From SYFT01 sp964471115 (GTDB lineage: Bacteria > Acidobacteriota > Vicinamibacteria > Vicinamibacterales > SCN-69-37), in NCBI GenBank assembly GCA_964471115.1, contig CAYYFE010000013.1, positions 1 to 64,000 of the forward strand: DNA of 64,000 bases. Direction: 5' to 3'. This document shows positions 37,965 through 48,009 of this stretch, piece after piece (position 1 is the stretch's first letter; each line of letters opens with the position of its first letter). A program made the translations under genes and the position numbers. Under the pieces are notes generated by a model, which was not told the DNA's origin, made no database searches, and saw only the letters and a program-made list of their open reading frames with translations.

Positions 37965-39304
37965 AACGCCTGCATCATGCGTTGCTTGCCCGCCCGTCCC
38001 CCGCCGGCTCCCGCCATCGTCTTGAGCATCTTGCGCATCTCGACGAACTGCTTGAGCAGCCGGTTGACGTCTTCCACGCTCGTGCCGCTGCCGCGCGCGA
38101 TGCGCTTGCGGCGGCTGCCGTTGAGCAGCTGATGGTCGCGCCGTTCGTCGGGCGTCATCGAGTTGATGATTGCCTGCACACGCCCCAGCTGCTTGTCGTC
38201 GATCTGCGCGCCGGCCTTGGCGGCCTGCTTCATCGCGCCCAGACCGGGAATCATGCCCAGCACCTGCTCGAGCGGCCCCATCTTCTTGAGCGTCTTCAGC
38301 TGGTCGGCGAAATCCTCCAGCGTGAAATCGTCGAGCCGGGTTTTTTTCTCGAGCTTCTCGCGCGTGTCATCGTCGAGCGCGGCTTCGGCGCGTTCGATGA
38401 GTGTGAGGACGTCGCCCATCCCCAACATCCGCGAGACGAGCCGGTCCGCGTGGAACGGCTCCAGGTCCTGCGGGCGCTCGCCGACACCGACGAAGGCAAT
38501 CGGCACGCCCACGACACCCACCACGGACAGCGCCGCACCGCCGCGCTGGTCGCCGTCGAGTTTGGTGAGCACGACGCCGGTGACGCCGGCGCGCGCGTTG
38601 AATTCACCCGCGCTGCGGATGGCGTCCTGCCCGGTCATCGCGTCCGCGACATACAGCCGGTCCACTGGATCGACCGCCTTGGCGATCGCGTCCAGCTCGC
38701 CCATCAACTCGTCGTCGATGTGCAGGCGGCCGGCCGTGTCGACAATCAACGTGTCGAACCCGAGTTGCTTGGCCAGCGCCAGGGCGCCGGACGCGCGGCT
38801 GACCGGATCCAGATTGCCGGCCGGGTCGCGCACCCGCACGCCCACCTGCTCGGCCAGCACGGACAACTGCTGAATGGCGGCCGGACGCCGGACGTCGGTG
38901 GACACCACCAGCGGGTGTTTCCCCTGCGCCTTCAGCCACCGCGCCAGCTTGGCGGTGGTCGTGGTCTTGCCCGAGCCCTGCAGGCCCAGCATCAGCACCA
39001 CGCGCGGCGTCCGCGTCGTGTCGGTCAGGCCGCCGGTGACGTCACCAAACAGCGCCAGCAGTTCATCGCGCACGATGCGCACGACCTGCTGATCCGGCGT
39101 CAGGCTCTTGAGGACCTCGTCGCCAACCGCCTTGGCCCGGACGCGGTCGATGAACGCCTTGACGACCCGGAAGTTGACATCGGCCTCCAGCAGCGCGAGC
39201 CGGATCTCACGAAGCGCCGCGTCAACGGCCTCTTCCGTGAGGCGGGTCTCACCTCGCAGGGACTTGAAGACGTCCTGCAGTCTGGTGGAAAGCGTGTCCA
39301 ACAT
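37955..39304 (-). CDS. ffh: Signal recognition particle protein Ffh
   Basis: SRP54 GTPase that targets nascent membrane proteins. 449 aa: N domain (about 1-90), G domain with P-loop LGLQGSGKTTTTAKLARWLK (about 108-127), DVRRPAAIQQL (about 138), DTAGRLHIDDELMGEL (about 190-205) and TKLDGDQRGGAALS (about 247-260), and the Met-rich M domain with RRKRIARGSGTSVEDVNRLLKQF (about 395-417). Closes the SRP pathway with ftsY at 47077. Its stop codon is within the family D array. Confidence 0.97.
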   Translation of the reverse strand: MLDTLSTRLQDVFKSLRGETRLTEEAVDAALREIRLALLEADVNFRVVKAFIDRVRAKAVGDEVLKSLTPDQQVVRIVRDELLALFGDVTGGLTDTTRTPRVVLMLGLQGSGKTTTTAKLARWLKAQGKHPLVVSTDVRRPAAIQQLSVLAEQVGVRVRDPAGNLDPVSRASGALALAKQLGFDTLIVDTAGRLHIDDELMGELDAIAKAVDPVDRLYVADAMTGQDAIRSAGEFNARAGVTGVVLTKLDGDQRGGAALSVVGVVGVPIAFVGVGERPQDLEPFHADRLVSRMLGMGDVLTLIERAEAALDDDTREKLEKKTRLDDFTLEDFADQLKTLKKMGPLEQVLGMIPGLGAMKQAAKAGAQIDDKQLGRVQAIINSMTPDERRDHQLLNGSRRKRIARGSGTSVEDVNRLLKQFVEMRKMLKTMAGAGGGRAGKQRMMQALRK

Positions 39305-39310
39305 GGGTCA

Positions 39311-39352
39311 AGGGTCCGAGGTCCCGCGGGTCCGAGGTCCTACCAGGTCCTC
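39311..39352. repeat. Family E-like array (GGTCCGA units) upstream of ffh
   Basis: Repeated GGGTCCGAGGTCC units, starting 7 bp before the ffh start codon. Related to the GGGTCCA array at 61769. Confidence 0.65.
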
Positions 39353-39430
39353 CGTCCCGCCGCTCGGGAAACCACGATGATAGACCGCGGCGCGGCTCCC
39401 TGGCAAGAAATGAAGGCAGAAACGGCCATG

Positions 39431-39474
39431 TAAATTTACAATTTATGATGTGATAATTTACAATTTTACCTGCC
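39431..39474. repeat. Family H AT-rich repeat
   Basis: Two copies of AATTTACAATTT within 44 bp of about 80% A+T, very unlike the surrounding GC-rich DNA. Lies in the 257-bp divergent gap between ffh and the DUF4325 fusion gene, together with family E and A arrays. Confidence 0.7.
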
Positions 39475-39490
39475 CCATTTACATTCAATG

Positions 39491-39547
39491 TCGCCACCTC
39501 ACCATCTCGCCATCTCGCCACCTCGAAATCTCGCCACCTCGCCATCC
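39491..39547. repeat. Family A octamer array upstream of the DUF4325 gene
   Basis: About seven CGCCAYCT octamers ending 14 bp before the ATG at 39562. A TATAGG box (39550-39555) at the array edge is the only visible -10 candidate. Confidence 0.8.
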
Positions 39548-39561
39548 GCTATAGGTGCGCA

Positions 39562-40518
39562 ATGCGTGACGACATCGCCACCTTCGTTCTGAACCACGTG
39601 ACGCAGCACCCGTCGGACATCACCCGGGTGGTCGCCAAGCGATTTGGGATCAGCCGGCAGGCGGCGCACCGGCACGTGGCGAACCTCGTGGACCAGGGGG
39701 CGCTGCTGGTGCGGGGCCGGACGCGGGGACGGCACTACGCGCTGGGCGTGCAGCTCGACTGGAGCCGCGCGTTCCCGATGGGCGCGTCGTTTCAGGAAGA
39801 CGTGGTGTGGCGCAATGACATCGCGCCCGTGCTGGCGCCCTTGCCCGACCACGTCCGCGAGATCTGGGCGCACGGCTTCACGCACCTGCTCAACAACGCC
39901 GCGGCGCACGCCGGCGGCCGCCGCGTCACCGTGTCCATCACCAATCGCGGCCGCAGCACGCGCGCGCTGGTGATTGACGATGGCGTGGGGATCTTCCGGA
40001 AGCTGCAGCGCGCGTTTGGCCTGCTCGATGAACGCCACGCGCGGCTGGAACTGGCCAAGGGACGCCTGACGACCGACCCGGCCGGTCACCAGGGTCAGGG
40101 ACTGGGACTGGTCAGCCGGCTGTTCGACGACTGCCAGATCGTCTCGGGTGGCTTGACCCTGTCGAACCGCCCCACCAGCGAAGTGGAATGGCTCACCGAG
40201 TTCGACGACTTCCAGGCCGGCACCGCCGTCGTCCTGCACCTGGCCACCGACAGTCCGCGTTCGGCGCGCGAGGTCCCCGCGTCATCGGTCACGACGGTGC
40301 CCGTGCGACTGGCGGTCTACGGCGATGAACCGCTGATCTCGCGATCGCAGGCGCGGCGCCTGATGGCGCGTCTGGAGGATGTGCCACACGTCGAGCTCGA
40401 CTTCGCCGAAGTGCCGGCCGTCGGCGAGGCCTTCGCCGACGAGATCTTCCGGGTGTTTCGCGCGCAACACCCGGACGTTCAGATCACGGCGGTCAATCTG
40501 CCCGAACCCCGATCCTGA
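39562..40518 (+). CDS. Winged-HTH / GHKL ATPase / DUF4325 fusion protein
   Basis: 318-aa soluble regulator-like protein made of three parts. Residues 1-65 form a winged HTH (DITRVVAKRFGISRQAAHRHVANLV). Residues about 95-220 form a GHKL ATPase: N box HLLNNAAAHAGGRRV, G1 box VIDDGVGIF, G2 box GHQGQGLGLVSRLF. Residues about 240-315 form a STAS-like DUF4325 domain (SRSQARRLMARLEDVPHVELDFAEVPAVGEAFADEIFRVF in segments). It lacks a phospho-acceptor His domain, so it is not a standard sensor kinase; an anti-sigma-type switch joined to a DNA-binding domain is one reading. It stands alone and converges on the next gene (4-bp gap). Function unknown. Confidence 0.85.
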   Translation: MRDDIATFVLNHVTQHPSDITRVVAKRFGISRQAAHRHVANLVDQGALLVRGRTRGRHYALGVQLDWSRAFPMGASFQEDVVWRNDIAPVLAPLPDHVREIWAHGFTHLLNNAAAHAGGRRVTVSITNRGRSTRALVIDDGVGIFRKLQRAFGLLDERHARLELAKGRLTTDPAGHQGQGLGLVSRLFDDCQIVSGGLTLSNRPTSEVEWLTEFDDFQAGTAVVLHLATDSPRSAREVPASSVTTVPVRLAVYGDEPLISRSQARRLMARLEDVPHVELDFAEVPAVGEAFADEIFRVFRAQHPDVQITAVNLPEPRS

Positions 40519-40522
40519 CCGT

Positions 40523-43252
40523 TCAGCGTGCGCCCGAGATCCGGGGCAGCGCCACGGGCGGCTTGACGGTGGCCGGCTGCGACTGCGTCTGGCCGCCGGC
40601 CTCGAGCGTCACCGTGTACGCGCCGGCCGGTGCCACCTGACCGCCGCCGCCACGGCCACCACGGCCGCCGCGCGCGCCACCCGGGGCCGCGCCGGCCGCA
40701 CTCCGCAGATTCCACAGCACCTGGCGCATGCCGCTGCCGGCGGCCACCTGCTGCGTGAACACGGTTTCGCCGGCCGCGTTGGTGACACGCACGGTGGCCG
40801 GTCCGGCCTCGCGCTGCCAGAACACGATCGGCATGCCGTTGGGTTCGTTCGGTGTCGCCAGGATGTCGTCACCGTAGAGCCGGTAGTTGCCCCAGTCGCT
40901 CTCGATGCGCAGGCCCTTCGGTTCGGGCGCAAACAGATGCGCCGGCTTCCCCAGCACGTCCGGCGTCAGCTGCTGCAGCGGCGTGATGTCGGTCACGAAG
41001 AGCCCGCGGCCGTGGGTCCCCACCACCAGATCGTTCTCCCGGGGATGGATGACCAGATCCTTCACCGACACGATTGGCATGTTGGCCCGGAAGGGCGTCC
41101 ACGTCGCGCCGGCGTCAAACGACGCAAACAGCCCGCGGTCGGTGCCCAGGAAGAGCAGCGCGCGGTTGACGTGATCTTCCACGATGACGTTGGCGGGCGC
41201 GTCGGCGGGCAGCGTGGCCGTGATGGGGCGCCACGTGGCGCCGAAGTCCTCGGTCTGGTAGACGAACGGCCGGAAGTCGTCGCGATGGAAGCCCGTGAGG
41301 GTCGCGTACGCCGTGCCGGCCGCGTGGCGCGACGGCGTCACGCGCGTGAACCAGTAGTCGCGCGGCGCGCCGGCCGCCTGGATGGCGGCCGTCACGTTTG
41401 TCCACGCGCCGCCGTCGTTGCGGGTCACATGAATCCGTCCATCGTCGGTCGCCGCCCAGATGACGCCACGGGTGTGGGTGGACTCGGCCAGCGTCGTAAT
41501 GGCGCAATACCAGACGTTGCCCTCACCCACCCGGGTGATCGTGCACGGGCTGCCCGGGATTTCCGCCGCCGCACCCTCGGCGCTCGTCAGGTCGCCGCTG
41601 ATCGCCTCCCATGTGGCGCCCTGGTCGCGTGACCGGAACACTTTCTGCGCGCCGGCCAGCAGCGTCTTCGAGTCGTGCGGCGAGATGAGGAGCGGCGCGA
41701 TCCACGTGTACCGGTTGCGCGGCTCCTTCGAGCCTTGTGGCGGCTGGGGCGGCGCGATGCTGATGCGCTCACCCGTGCGCACGTTCTGGCGGAAGTGCAG
41801 GCCGAACTGCTGCGTGTTGTACACCCACGCGCTGTCGGTGGGATCAACGGCGTTATACATGCCGTCGCCCTCCCCCACCGTGACCCACTGCTCCACGCCC
41901 ACGGTGCCGGCAAAGCCGTTCACCGGCGCGCGCCACGACTCGTGGTCCTGCAGCCCCGCGTGGATGTGGTACGGGTCGTCCATGTCGACCGCCACGGCGT
42001 AAATTTCGCCGAGCGGCAGGTTGGCGTAGTGTATGACGGACCGGCCGCCATCAAGCGTCTGATAGACGCCGCCATCCGATCCCACGAGCAGGCGATCGGG
42101 ATCGTCGGGATCCACCCAGATGGCGCGAATGTCGCCGAACATGTTGCGGAACAACATCCGGCCGCCTTCCAGGTCGTTCCAGGTCCGGCCGCCATCGGAC
42201 GTGTGCGCCACCCAGACGCTGGTCACCCAGACCTTCTGATCGTTCTTCGGATCGATCTTCAGCCAGTTGAACGAATACGGCGCCTTGCCGCCGACGTTGA
42301 TCGCACGGTCGTGTGTCAGCCGCCACGTCGCGCCGGCATCATCCGATCGATACACCTCGCCGATGCCGCCGCCCACGGCGTTCGGCTGCGGCAGTCCGGC
42401 CGGCCGTGGATTCAGGTTCTCGACCAGCGCGTAGAGCACGCGCGGGTTGCCGCGAAACACATCCAGGCCGATGCGGCCGATGTTGCCCGTGGGCAGCCCG
42501 CCCTCGAGCCGCGTCCACGTCGTCCCGCCGTTGGTCGTCTTGTAGATGCCGCTGCCCGGCCCGCCCTGCCGCAGCTTCCACGCCAGCCGCTCCTTGTCGT
42601 ACGTGGCCGCGTACAGGATGTCGGGATTGGACGGGTCCATCACCATCTCGATGACGCCGACCTCGTTGTTGACGAACAACACCTTCTCCCACGTCGCGCC
42701 GCCATCACGCGTGCGATACACGCCGCGGTCGGGCGACGCCGTGTGCAGCGGGCCCATCGACGCCACGTAGACGATGTTCGGATTGGCGGGATGAATCAGC
42801 ACACGCGAGATGTGCTGGGTGGACTGCAGGCCCATGTGTTGCCACGTGGCGCCGGCGTCGGTCGACTTGTAGACGCCGTTGCCCGGGTTGGACCACCGCA
42901 CGACGAACGCCTCGCCGGTGCCCACCCACACGACGTTCTGGTCCGACGGCGCCACCGCCACCGCGCCAATCGAGTACTGGCCTGTTGCATCAAAGATGGG
43001 GCGGAACGTGGCGCCGTTATTCTCGGTCTTCCACACGCCGCCGTTGCGCGTGGCGACATAAAACGTGTACCGGTGCGCGCGCTCCGGCGTCGCCGGCACG
43101 GCGAAATCGGTGATCCACGCGCCGGCGCGGAACGGGCCCATGTTGCGGAACTGGAAGGTGTCGAGCAGGTCCGGTGTCACGCGCGGTTGCGCCAGCACCG
43201 CCATCGTCGCCAGGCCCACCACCGCCGCTCCAATCGCCAGTCGTACCCGCAT
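40523..43252 (-). CDS. Secreted VPS10/BNR-repeat beta-propeller protein
   Basis: 909-aa exported protein with signal peptide (LAIGAAVVGLATMAVLAQP). Ten-bladed sortilin/VPS10-like propellers are indicated by many Asp-box motifs, e.g. SDQGATWEAI-type SRDQGATW, STDAGATWQ, TRDGGATWEKV, TSDGGRTWND and SFDAGATW. A C-terminal FlgD-like Ig module (VRVTNAAGETVFTQQVAAGSG, about 810-850) ends with a Gly/Arg-rich linker. Paralogues of this class are very abundant in Acidobacteria; annotated as glycosyl hydrolases, but no catalytic residues can be pointed to. Confidence 0.85.
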   Translation of the reverse strand: MRVRLAIGAAVVGLATMAVLAQPRVTPDLLDTFQFRNMGPFRAGAWITDFAVPATPERAHRYTFYVATRNGGVWKTENNGATFRPIFDATGQYSIGAVAVAPSDQNVVWVGTGEAFVVRWSNPGNGVYKSTDAGATWQHMGLQSTQHISRVLIHPANPNIVYVASMGPLHTASPDRGVYRTRDGGATWEKVLFVNNEVGVIEMVMDPSNPDILYAATYDKERLAWKLRQGGPGSGIYKTTNGGTTWTRLEGGLPTGNIGRIGLDVFRGNPRVLYALVENLNPRPAGLPQPNAVGGGIGEVYRSDDAGATWRLTHDRAINVGGKAPYSFNWLKIDPKNDQKVWVTSVWVAHTSDGGRTWNDLEGGRMLFRNMFGDIRAIWVDPDDPDRLLVGSDGGVYQTLDGGRSVIHYANLPLGEIYAVAVDMDDPYHIHAGLQDHESWRAPVNGFAGTVGVEQWVTVGEGDGMYNAVDPTDSAWVYNTQQFGLHFRQNVRTGERISIAPPQPPQGSKEPRNRYTWIAPLLISPHDSKTLLAGAQKVFRSRDQGATWEAISGDLTSAEGAAAEIPGSPCTITRVGEGNVWYCAITTLAESTHTRGVIWAATDDGRIHVTRNDGGAWTNVTAAIQAAGAPRDYWFTRVTPSRHAAGTAYATLTGFHRDDFRPFVYQTEDFGATWRPITATLPADAPANVIVEDHVNRALLFLGTDRGLFASFDAGATWTPFRANMPIVSVKDLVIHPRENDLVVGTHGRGLFVTDITPLQQLTPDVLGKPAHLFAPEPKGLRIESDWGNYRLYGDDILATPNEPNGMPIVFWQREAGPATVRVTNAAGETVFTQQVAAGSGMRQVLWNLRSAAGAAPGGARGGRGGRGGGGQVAPAGAYTVTLEAGGQTQSQPATVKPPVALPRISGAR

Positions 43253-43261
43253 CCGTTCCTC

Positions 43262-43340
43262 CTTGCCGCCACTCGCCGCTACTCGCCGCTACTTGCCGCC
43301 ACTTGCCGCCACTCGCCGCCACTTGCCCTGCCGCTACTTC
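43262..43340. repeat. Family D decamer array
   Basis: Seven to eight CTTGCCGCCA/CTCGCCGCTA decamers in the gap between two secreted-protein genes. Its right end includes the stop codon of the downstream-read gene (AAGAAGTAG on the minus strand). Confidence 0.85.
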
Positions 43341-44167
43341 TTAATAATCGTGTCCACCGTCACGTTGAACTTCCGGAAGTTCTGGTAGATGGCCCGGCCG
43401 GTGATGATGGGCTGGCGCGGTGTGGAGTACCGCTCGCTCATCAGTACCGGCAGCCACATGTCGAGCTTCGGGTCGTGCGCGTAGGATACGCCAATCACGG
43501 CCGAGGTCGATCCGGTGGAGATGCGCAACTCGGTCTTGTGGATGCGGCCGGTGGCCTCGTCGATCCAGAACGTGCCCTGCGCGGCGGCGTTGTCGAGCGT
43601 CTGAATCACCCGCGGCAGCGCGCGTTCGGTGAACCGGATCTCACGCGTCTCGTGTTCGCCCACCTTCGTCTTTGCCGCCCGGCGGAACTGCGACCGCGAC
43701 TGTTCCTGCCGCTTGCCGAACTGGAACACCATCGTCGGCACATTGACGGTGCGCCGGACCCACCCCAGATTGTGTTTGGCGCTTTCCTCGACGATGCGGT
43801 TCACCTGGGTGACGGCGTCCCCGGTGGGTTTCAGGAAGAGCTGAATGAGCCGGTCGGACCGATCCTGCACCGGCTTGCCGTCGACTTCGTAGACGTCACG
43901 GAACGCGACCCAGCCGTCCACGGCCCCGCGCGTGAGCAGGAACTCCGACTTGAGCACCCGCTGCGACGGCCAGAGTGAACTGACGCCGGAGGTTTCCTGC
44001 ACGTAGTGTTCTTCAGAGACGACCGCCGCGAGCTGCTGCTCGTACGCGTCGATGTAGTCGGCCAGCCGCCCGAGCAGGGCCTCGAGCGACGTGTCCTGCG
44101 CGGGCGATGCGGCCAGCGCCCCGCTCACCACCAGCAACAGGGCCGCAAGTACACCAGTCCGTTGCAT
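43334..44167 (-). CDS. Exported protein of unknown function
   Basis: 277 aa with signal peptide (LAALLLVVSGALAASPA). Helical N-terminal part (LADYIDAYEQQLAAVVSEEHYVQE in segments) followed by a beta-rich region with GWVAFRDVYEVDGKPVQDR, FWIDEATGRIHKTELR and LWLPV-like DMWLPVLMSERY, resembling LolA/LolB-type or outer-membrane lipoprotein-sorting folds. Such proteins are frequent in Acidobacteria, but I do not recognise a defined family. It follows ribBA by about 10 bp and could be the tail of that operon. Confidence 0.75.
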   Translation of the reverse strand: MQRTGVLAALLLVVSGALAASPAQDTSLEALLGRLADYIDAYEQQLAAVVSEEHYVQETSGVSSLWPSQRVLKSEFLLTRGAVDGWVAFRDVYEVDGKPVQDRSDRLIQLFLKPTGDAVTQVNRIVEESAKHNLGWVRRTVNVPTMVFQFGKRQEQSRSQFRRAAKTKVGEHETREIRFTERALPRVIQTLDNAAAQGTFWIDEATGRIHKTELRISTGSTSAVIGVSYAHDPKLDMWLPVLMSERYSTPRQPIITGRAIYQNFRKFNVTVDTIIKK

Positions 44168-44177
44168 GTTGCCTCCC

Positions 44178-45418
<1,241 letters not shown>

Positions 45419-45422
<4 letters not shown>

Positions 45423-46027
45423 GAGGTCAGCTCCCGTTCCCGGCCCAGGCGCATCAGCCGGGCCACATGTTTGCCGAGCACGTCGGCTTCCAGATTCACG
45501 CGATCACCCACGGTCCGATCCGACAGCGTCGTCACCGCCCAGGTGTGCGGAATGACCTGGACCGAAAATGCGTCCTCCGACAGATCGGCAATCGTCAGGC
45601 TGATGCCGTCGACCGCAATCGACCCCTTCGGAATGACCAGTTCCGCCAGCGCGGCGGGCAACGCAAACGTCAGCCACCAGCTGTCGGCCTCGCGGCGCAC
45701 CTCGCGCACCGAGGTGACCCCGTCCACGTGACCGAGGACGAAGTGGCCGCCCAGCCGCGCGTCAGCGCGCAACGGCCGTTCGAGATTCACGCGCCGGCCC
45801 AGCGACCAGTCCGCGGCCGTCGTCACGCGGCAGGTCTGCGGCGACACGTCCGCGCTGAACGCACCAGGCGCGACGGCCACGGCCGTGAGACAGACGCCGC
45901 TGACGGCAACGCTGTCGCCCACGGCCAGGGTCTCGGCCAGCGGTGTGTCGATCGTCACACGCCCGCCGGTCTCGCCGGACACGGCCATCGTCACGCGCCC
46001 CACCGCTTCAATCAGGCCCGTGAACAC
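45419..46027 (-). CDS. ribE: Riboflavin synthase alpha chain
   Basis: Dismutates two lumazines to riboflavin. 202 aa with the duplicated barrel: first half FTGLIEAVGRV, VSGVCLTAVAV; second half GHFVLGHVDGV, IAVDGISLTIADL. GTG start 46027 follows the ribD stop by 1 bp (TGAGGTG). Typical ribD-ribE-ribBA order; ribH is not in the window. Confidence 0.95.
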
Positions 46028-46028
46028 C

Positions 46029-47096
46029 TCAGCGCCACATCCCTTCCACCAACGAATCCACGCCCAGCACCCGCGTGGTGACCGGCCCGCCCGCCTCGCG
46101 CCAGCGCCGCAGCGCGGCCGCCACCGGCGGTCCGCCCGCCGCCGGCACTGCGGTGTCGAGCCACTGCACCGCATCCACCGGCGCGCTCGCCGCCCAGGCG
46201 TCCTGCAGGCCGGGCCCGCCTTCCACCACCAGCGATTGAATCCCGAGTTCGCCGAGCCGCCGCGAGACCGGCGCGAGATCGCGCCCCGAGAAACGCTCGA
46301 CCCGCACTCCCTGTGACGTCAACGCCCGCAGGTGGGTGTCAGCGACCGTCTCCAGACAGACCATTATGACGGGGCCGGCCGACAGGGTCGAATACACGCG
46401 GGCCGAGGCCGGCACGCGCCCGCTCCAGTCGATCACCACACGCGTCAGCGGCCGTTCCCGCCAGGCCCCGCGCGGCGTCAGCTGCGGGTCGTCGGCCAGC
46501 ACCGTGCCCGCGCCCACGGCCAGGGCGTCGATCCAGGCGCGCTGCCGGTGCAGGAACCGGTCGGCGGCCGGTCCGCTCAGCCGCTGGCGGGGCGCGCCCA
46601 CGCGGCCATCCTCAGACACCACGGTCTTGAGCATCGTCCACGGCCGGCCCTCGGTAATCCAGATCAGGAACGGCGCATTCTGCGCGCGGGCGGCATCCGC
46701 GCCGACGCCAGTCACCACCTCGACTCCGTGATCGCGCAGCCACGCGTGGCCCTTGCCCGCGACGAACGGATTGGGATCTTCGATGGCGGTGACGACGCGG
46801 CGAATGCCGGAGGCGACGATGCGCTCCACACACGGCCCGGTGCGCCCGACGTGGCAACACGGCTCGAGCGTGCAATACAGCGTGGCGCCCTGCGCGGCCG
46901 GCCCGGCCATGTCGAGCGCGTGAATTTCGGCATGCGGCTCGCCGGCCCGCAGATGGGCCCCCTGCCCGACGATGACCCCATCAGGAGAAACGACCACCGC
47001 CCCGACGATCGGATTGGGATGGGTGCGGCCGCGCCCGCGTTCGGCCAGGAAGGCCGCGCGCGCCATGAGCCGGGTGTCAGGCAGAAAAGAGGGCAT
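46029..47096 (-). CDS. ribD: Bifunctional riboflavin deaminase/reductase RibD
   Basis: Second and third riboflavin steps. 355 aa from ATG 47096, which overlaps the ftsY end by 20 bp. Deaminase domain (about 1-145): RGRTHPNPIVGAVVV, zinc ligands HAEIHAL and TLEPCCHVGRTGPC. Reductase domain (about 150-355): WTMLKTVVSEDGRV, DALAVGAGTVLADDPQLTPR, LVVEGGPGLQDAW. An ATG at 47066 is possible but would drop part of the conserved N-terminus (DTRLMARAAFLA). Confidence 0.94.
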   Translation of the reverse strand: MPSFLPDTRLMARAAFLAERGRGRTHPNPIVGAVVVSPDGVIVGQGAHLRAGEPHAEIHALDMAGPAAQGATLYCTLEPCCHVGRTGPCVERIVASGIRRVVTAIEDPNPFVAGKGHAWLRDHGVEVVTGVGADAARAQNAPFLIWITEGRPWTMLKTVVSEDGRVGAPRQRLSGPAADRFLHRQRAWIDALAVGAGTVLADDPQLTPRGAWRERPLTRVVIDWSGRVPASARVYSTLSAGPVIMVCLETVADTHLRALTSQGVRVERFSGRDLAPVSRRLGELGIQSLVVEGGPGLQDAWAASAPVDAVQWLDTAVPAAGGPPVAAALRRWREAGGPVTTRVLGVDSLVEGMWR

Positions 47097-48009
47097 CGAC
47101 GTACGCGTCCGGATCGAACGCCAGGAAGTCGTCGATCCCTTCACCCACGCCGACGAACCGGATGGGCAGTTTCAGATCGTGGGCGATCGCGACGGCCACC
47201 CCGCCCTTGGCCGTCCCGTCCAGTTTGGTGAGGACGATGCCGTTGGCGCCGGAGGCCTGCTGGAATTCCCGCGCCTGCACGAGGCCGTTCTGGCCGACGG
47301 TGGCATCCAGGACCAGCAGCACTTCGTGAGGCGCGCCGGGCACTTCGCGCGACACGATGCGGCGAATCTTGTCGAGCTCCGCCATCAGGTTCGCGCGTGT
47401 GTGCAGACGGCCGGCCGTGTCGACAATCACCACGTCGCGGTGACGCGCCTTGGCCGCGGTGACGGCGTCAAACGTGACCGCCGCCGGGTCGGAACCCGAC
47501 TGCGCGCGCACCAGATCCACGCCCGCGCGTTCAGTCCACACGGCCAGTTGCTCCACGGCGGCCGCGCGGAAGGTATCGGCCGCGCACACCAGCACCGACT
47601 TGCCCTGCCGGCGGTACACGTTCGCCAGTTTGCCGACGGTCGTGGTCTTGCCGGTCCCGTTCACCCCGACGACGAGGATCACGTGCGGCACGGTGGTCAT
47701 CGCCGGCGCGGTCTGGGCTTCCAGCAGGATGCGGCGGACTTCGCGGCCGACGCGCGCGCCCAGACTGCCCTGCCGGTCGCGGGTCACCGCCTCCACGATC
47801 CGCTCGGTGGCCGGCAGGCCGACGTCGGCGGCAATGAGCGCGTCCTCGACGGCCTCGATCGTCGACAGGTCGGTCGCCACACCGCCTTCTCGACGGCCGG
47901 CGGGACCGCCCGCGGTGGACGCCGGCTCGGGCTGCGCGTCGGCAAAACGTTCGCGAATCTGCTGCGCGGTGCGCGCCAGACCGGCCTTGAGTCGATCGAA
48001 CAACGCCAT
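47077..48009 (-). CDS. ftsY: SRP receptor FtsY
   Basis: SRP receptor GTPase. 310 aa, short form without the long acidic A domain. NG domain: GVNGTGKTTTVGKLANVYRR (P-loop, about 119-138), DTFRAAAVEQL (about 150), DTAGRLHTRANLMAEL (about 203-218), TKLDGTAKGG (about 259-268), FVGVGEGIDDF. ATG 48009 overlaps the gpsA stop (TGATG). Confidence 0.96.
   Translation of the reverse strand: MALFDRLKAGLARTAQQIRERFADAQPEPASTAGGPAGRREGGVATDLSTIEAVEDALIAADVGLPATERIVEAVTRDRQGSLGARVGREVRRILLEAQTAPAMTTVPHVILVVGVNGTGKTTTVGKLANVYRRQGKSVLVCAADTFRAAAVEQLAVWTERAGVDLVRAQSGSDPAAVTFDAVTAAKARHRDVVIVDTAGRLHTRANLMAELDKIRRIVSREVPGAPHEVLLVLDATVGQNGLVQAREFQQASGANGIVLTKLDGTAKGGVAVAIAHDLKLPIRFVGVGEGIDDFLAFDPDAYVDALFSA

Noticed and set aside
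41675..43978. 767-codon plus-strand frame opposite the BNR-propeller gene
   Set aside because: Shadow frame; the minus strand shows signal peptide and repeated Asp-box motifs.
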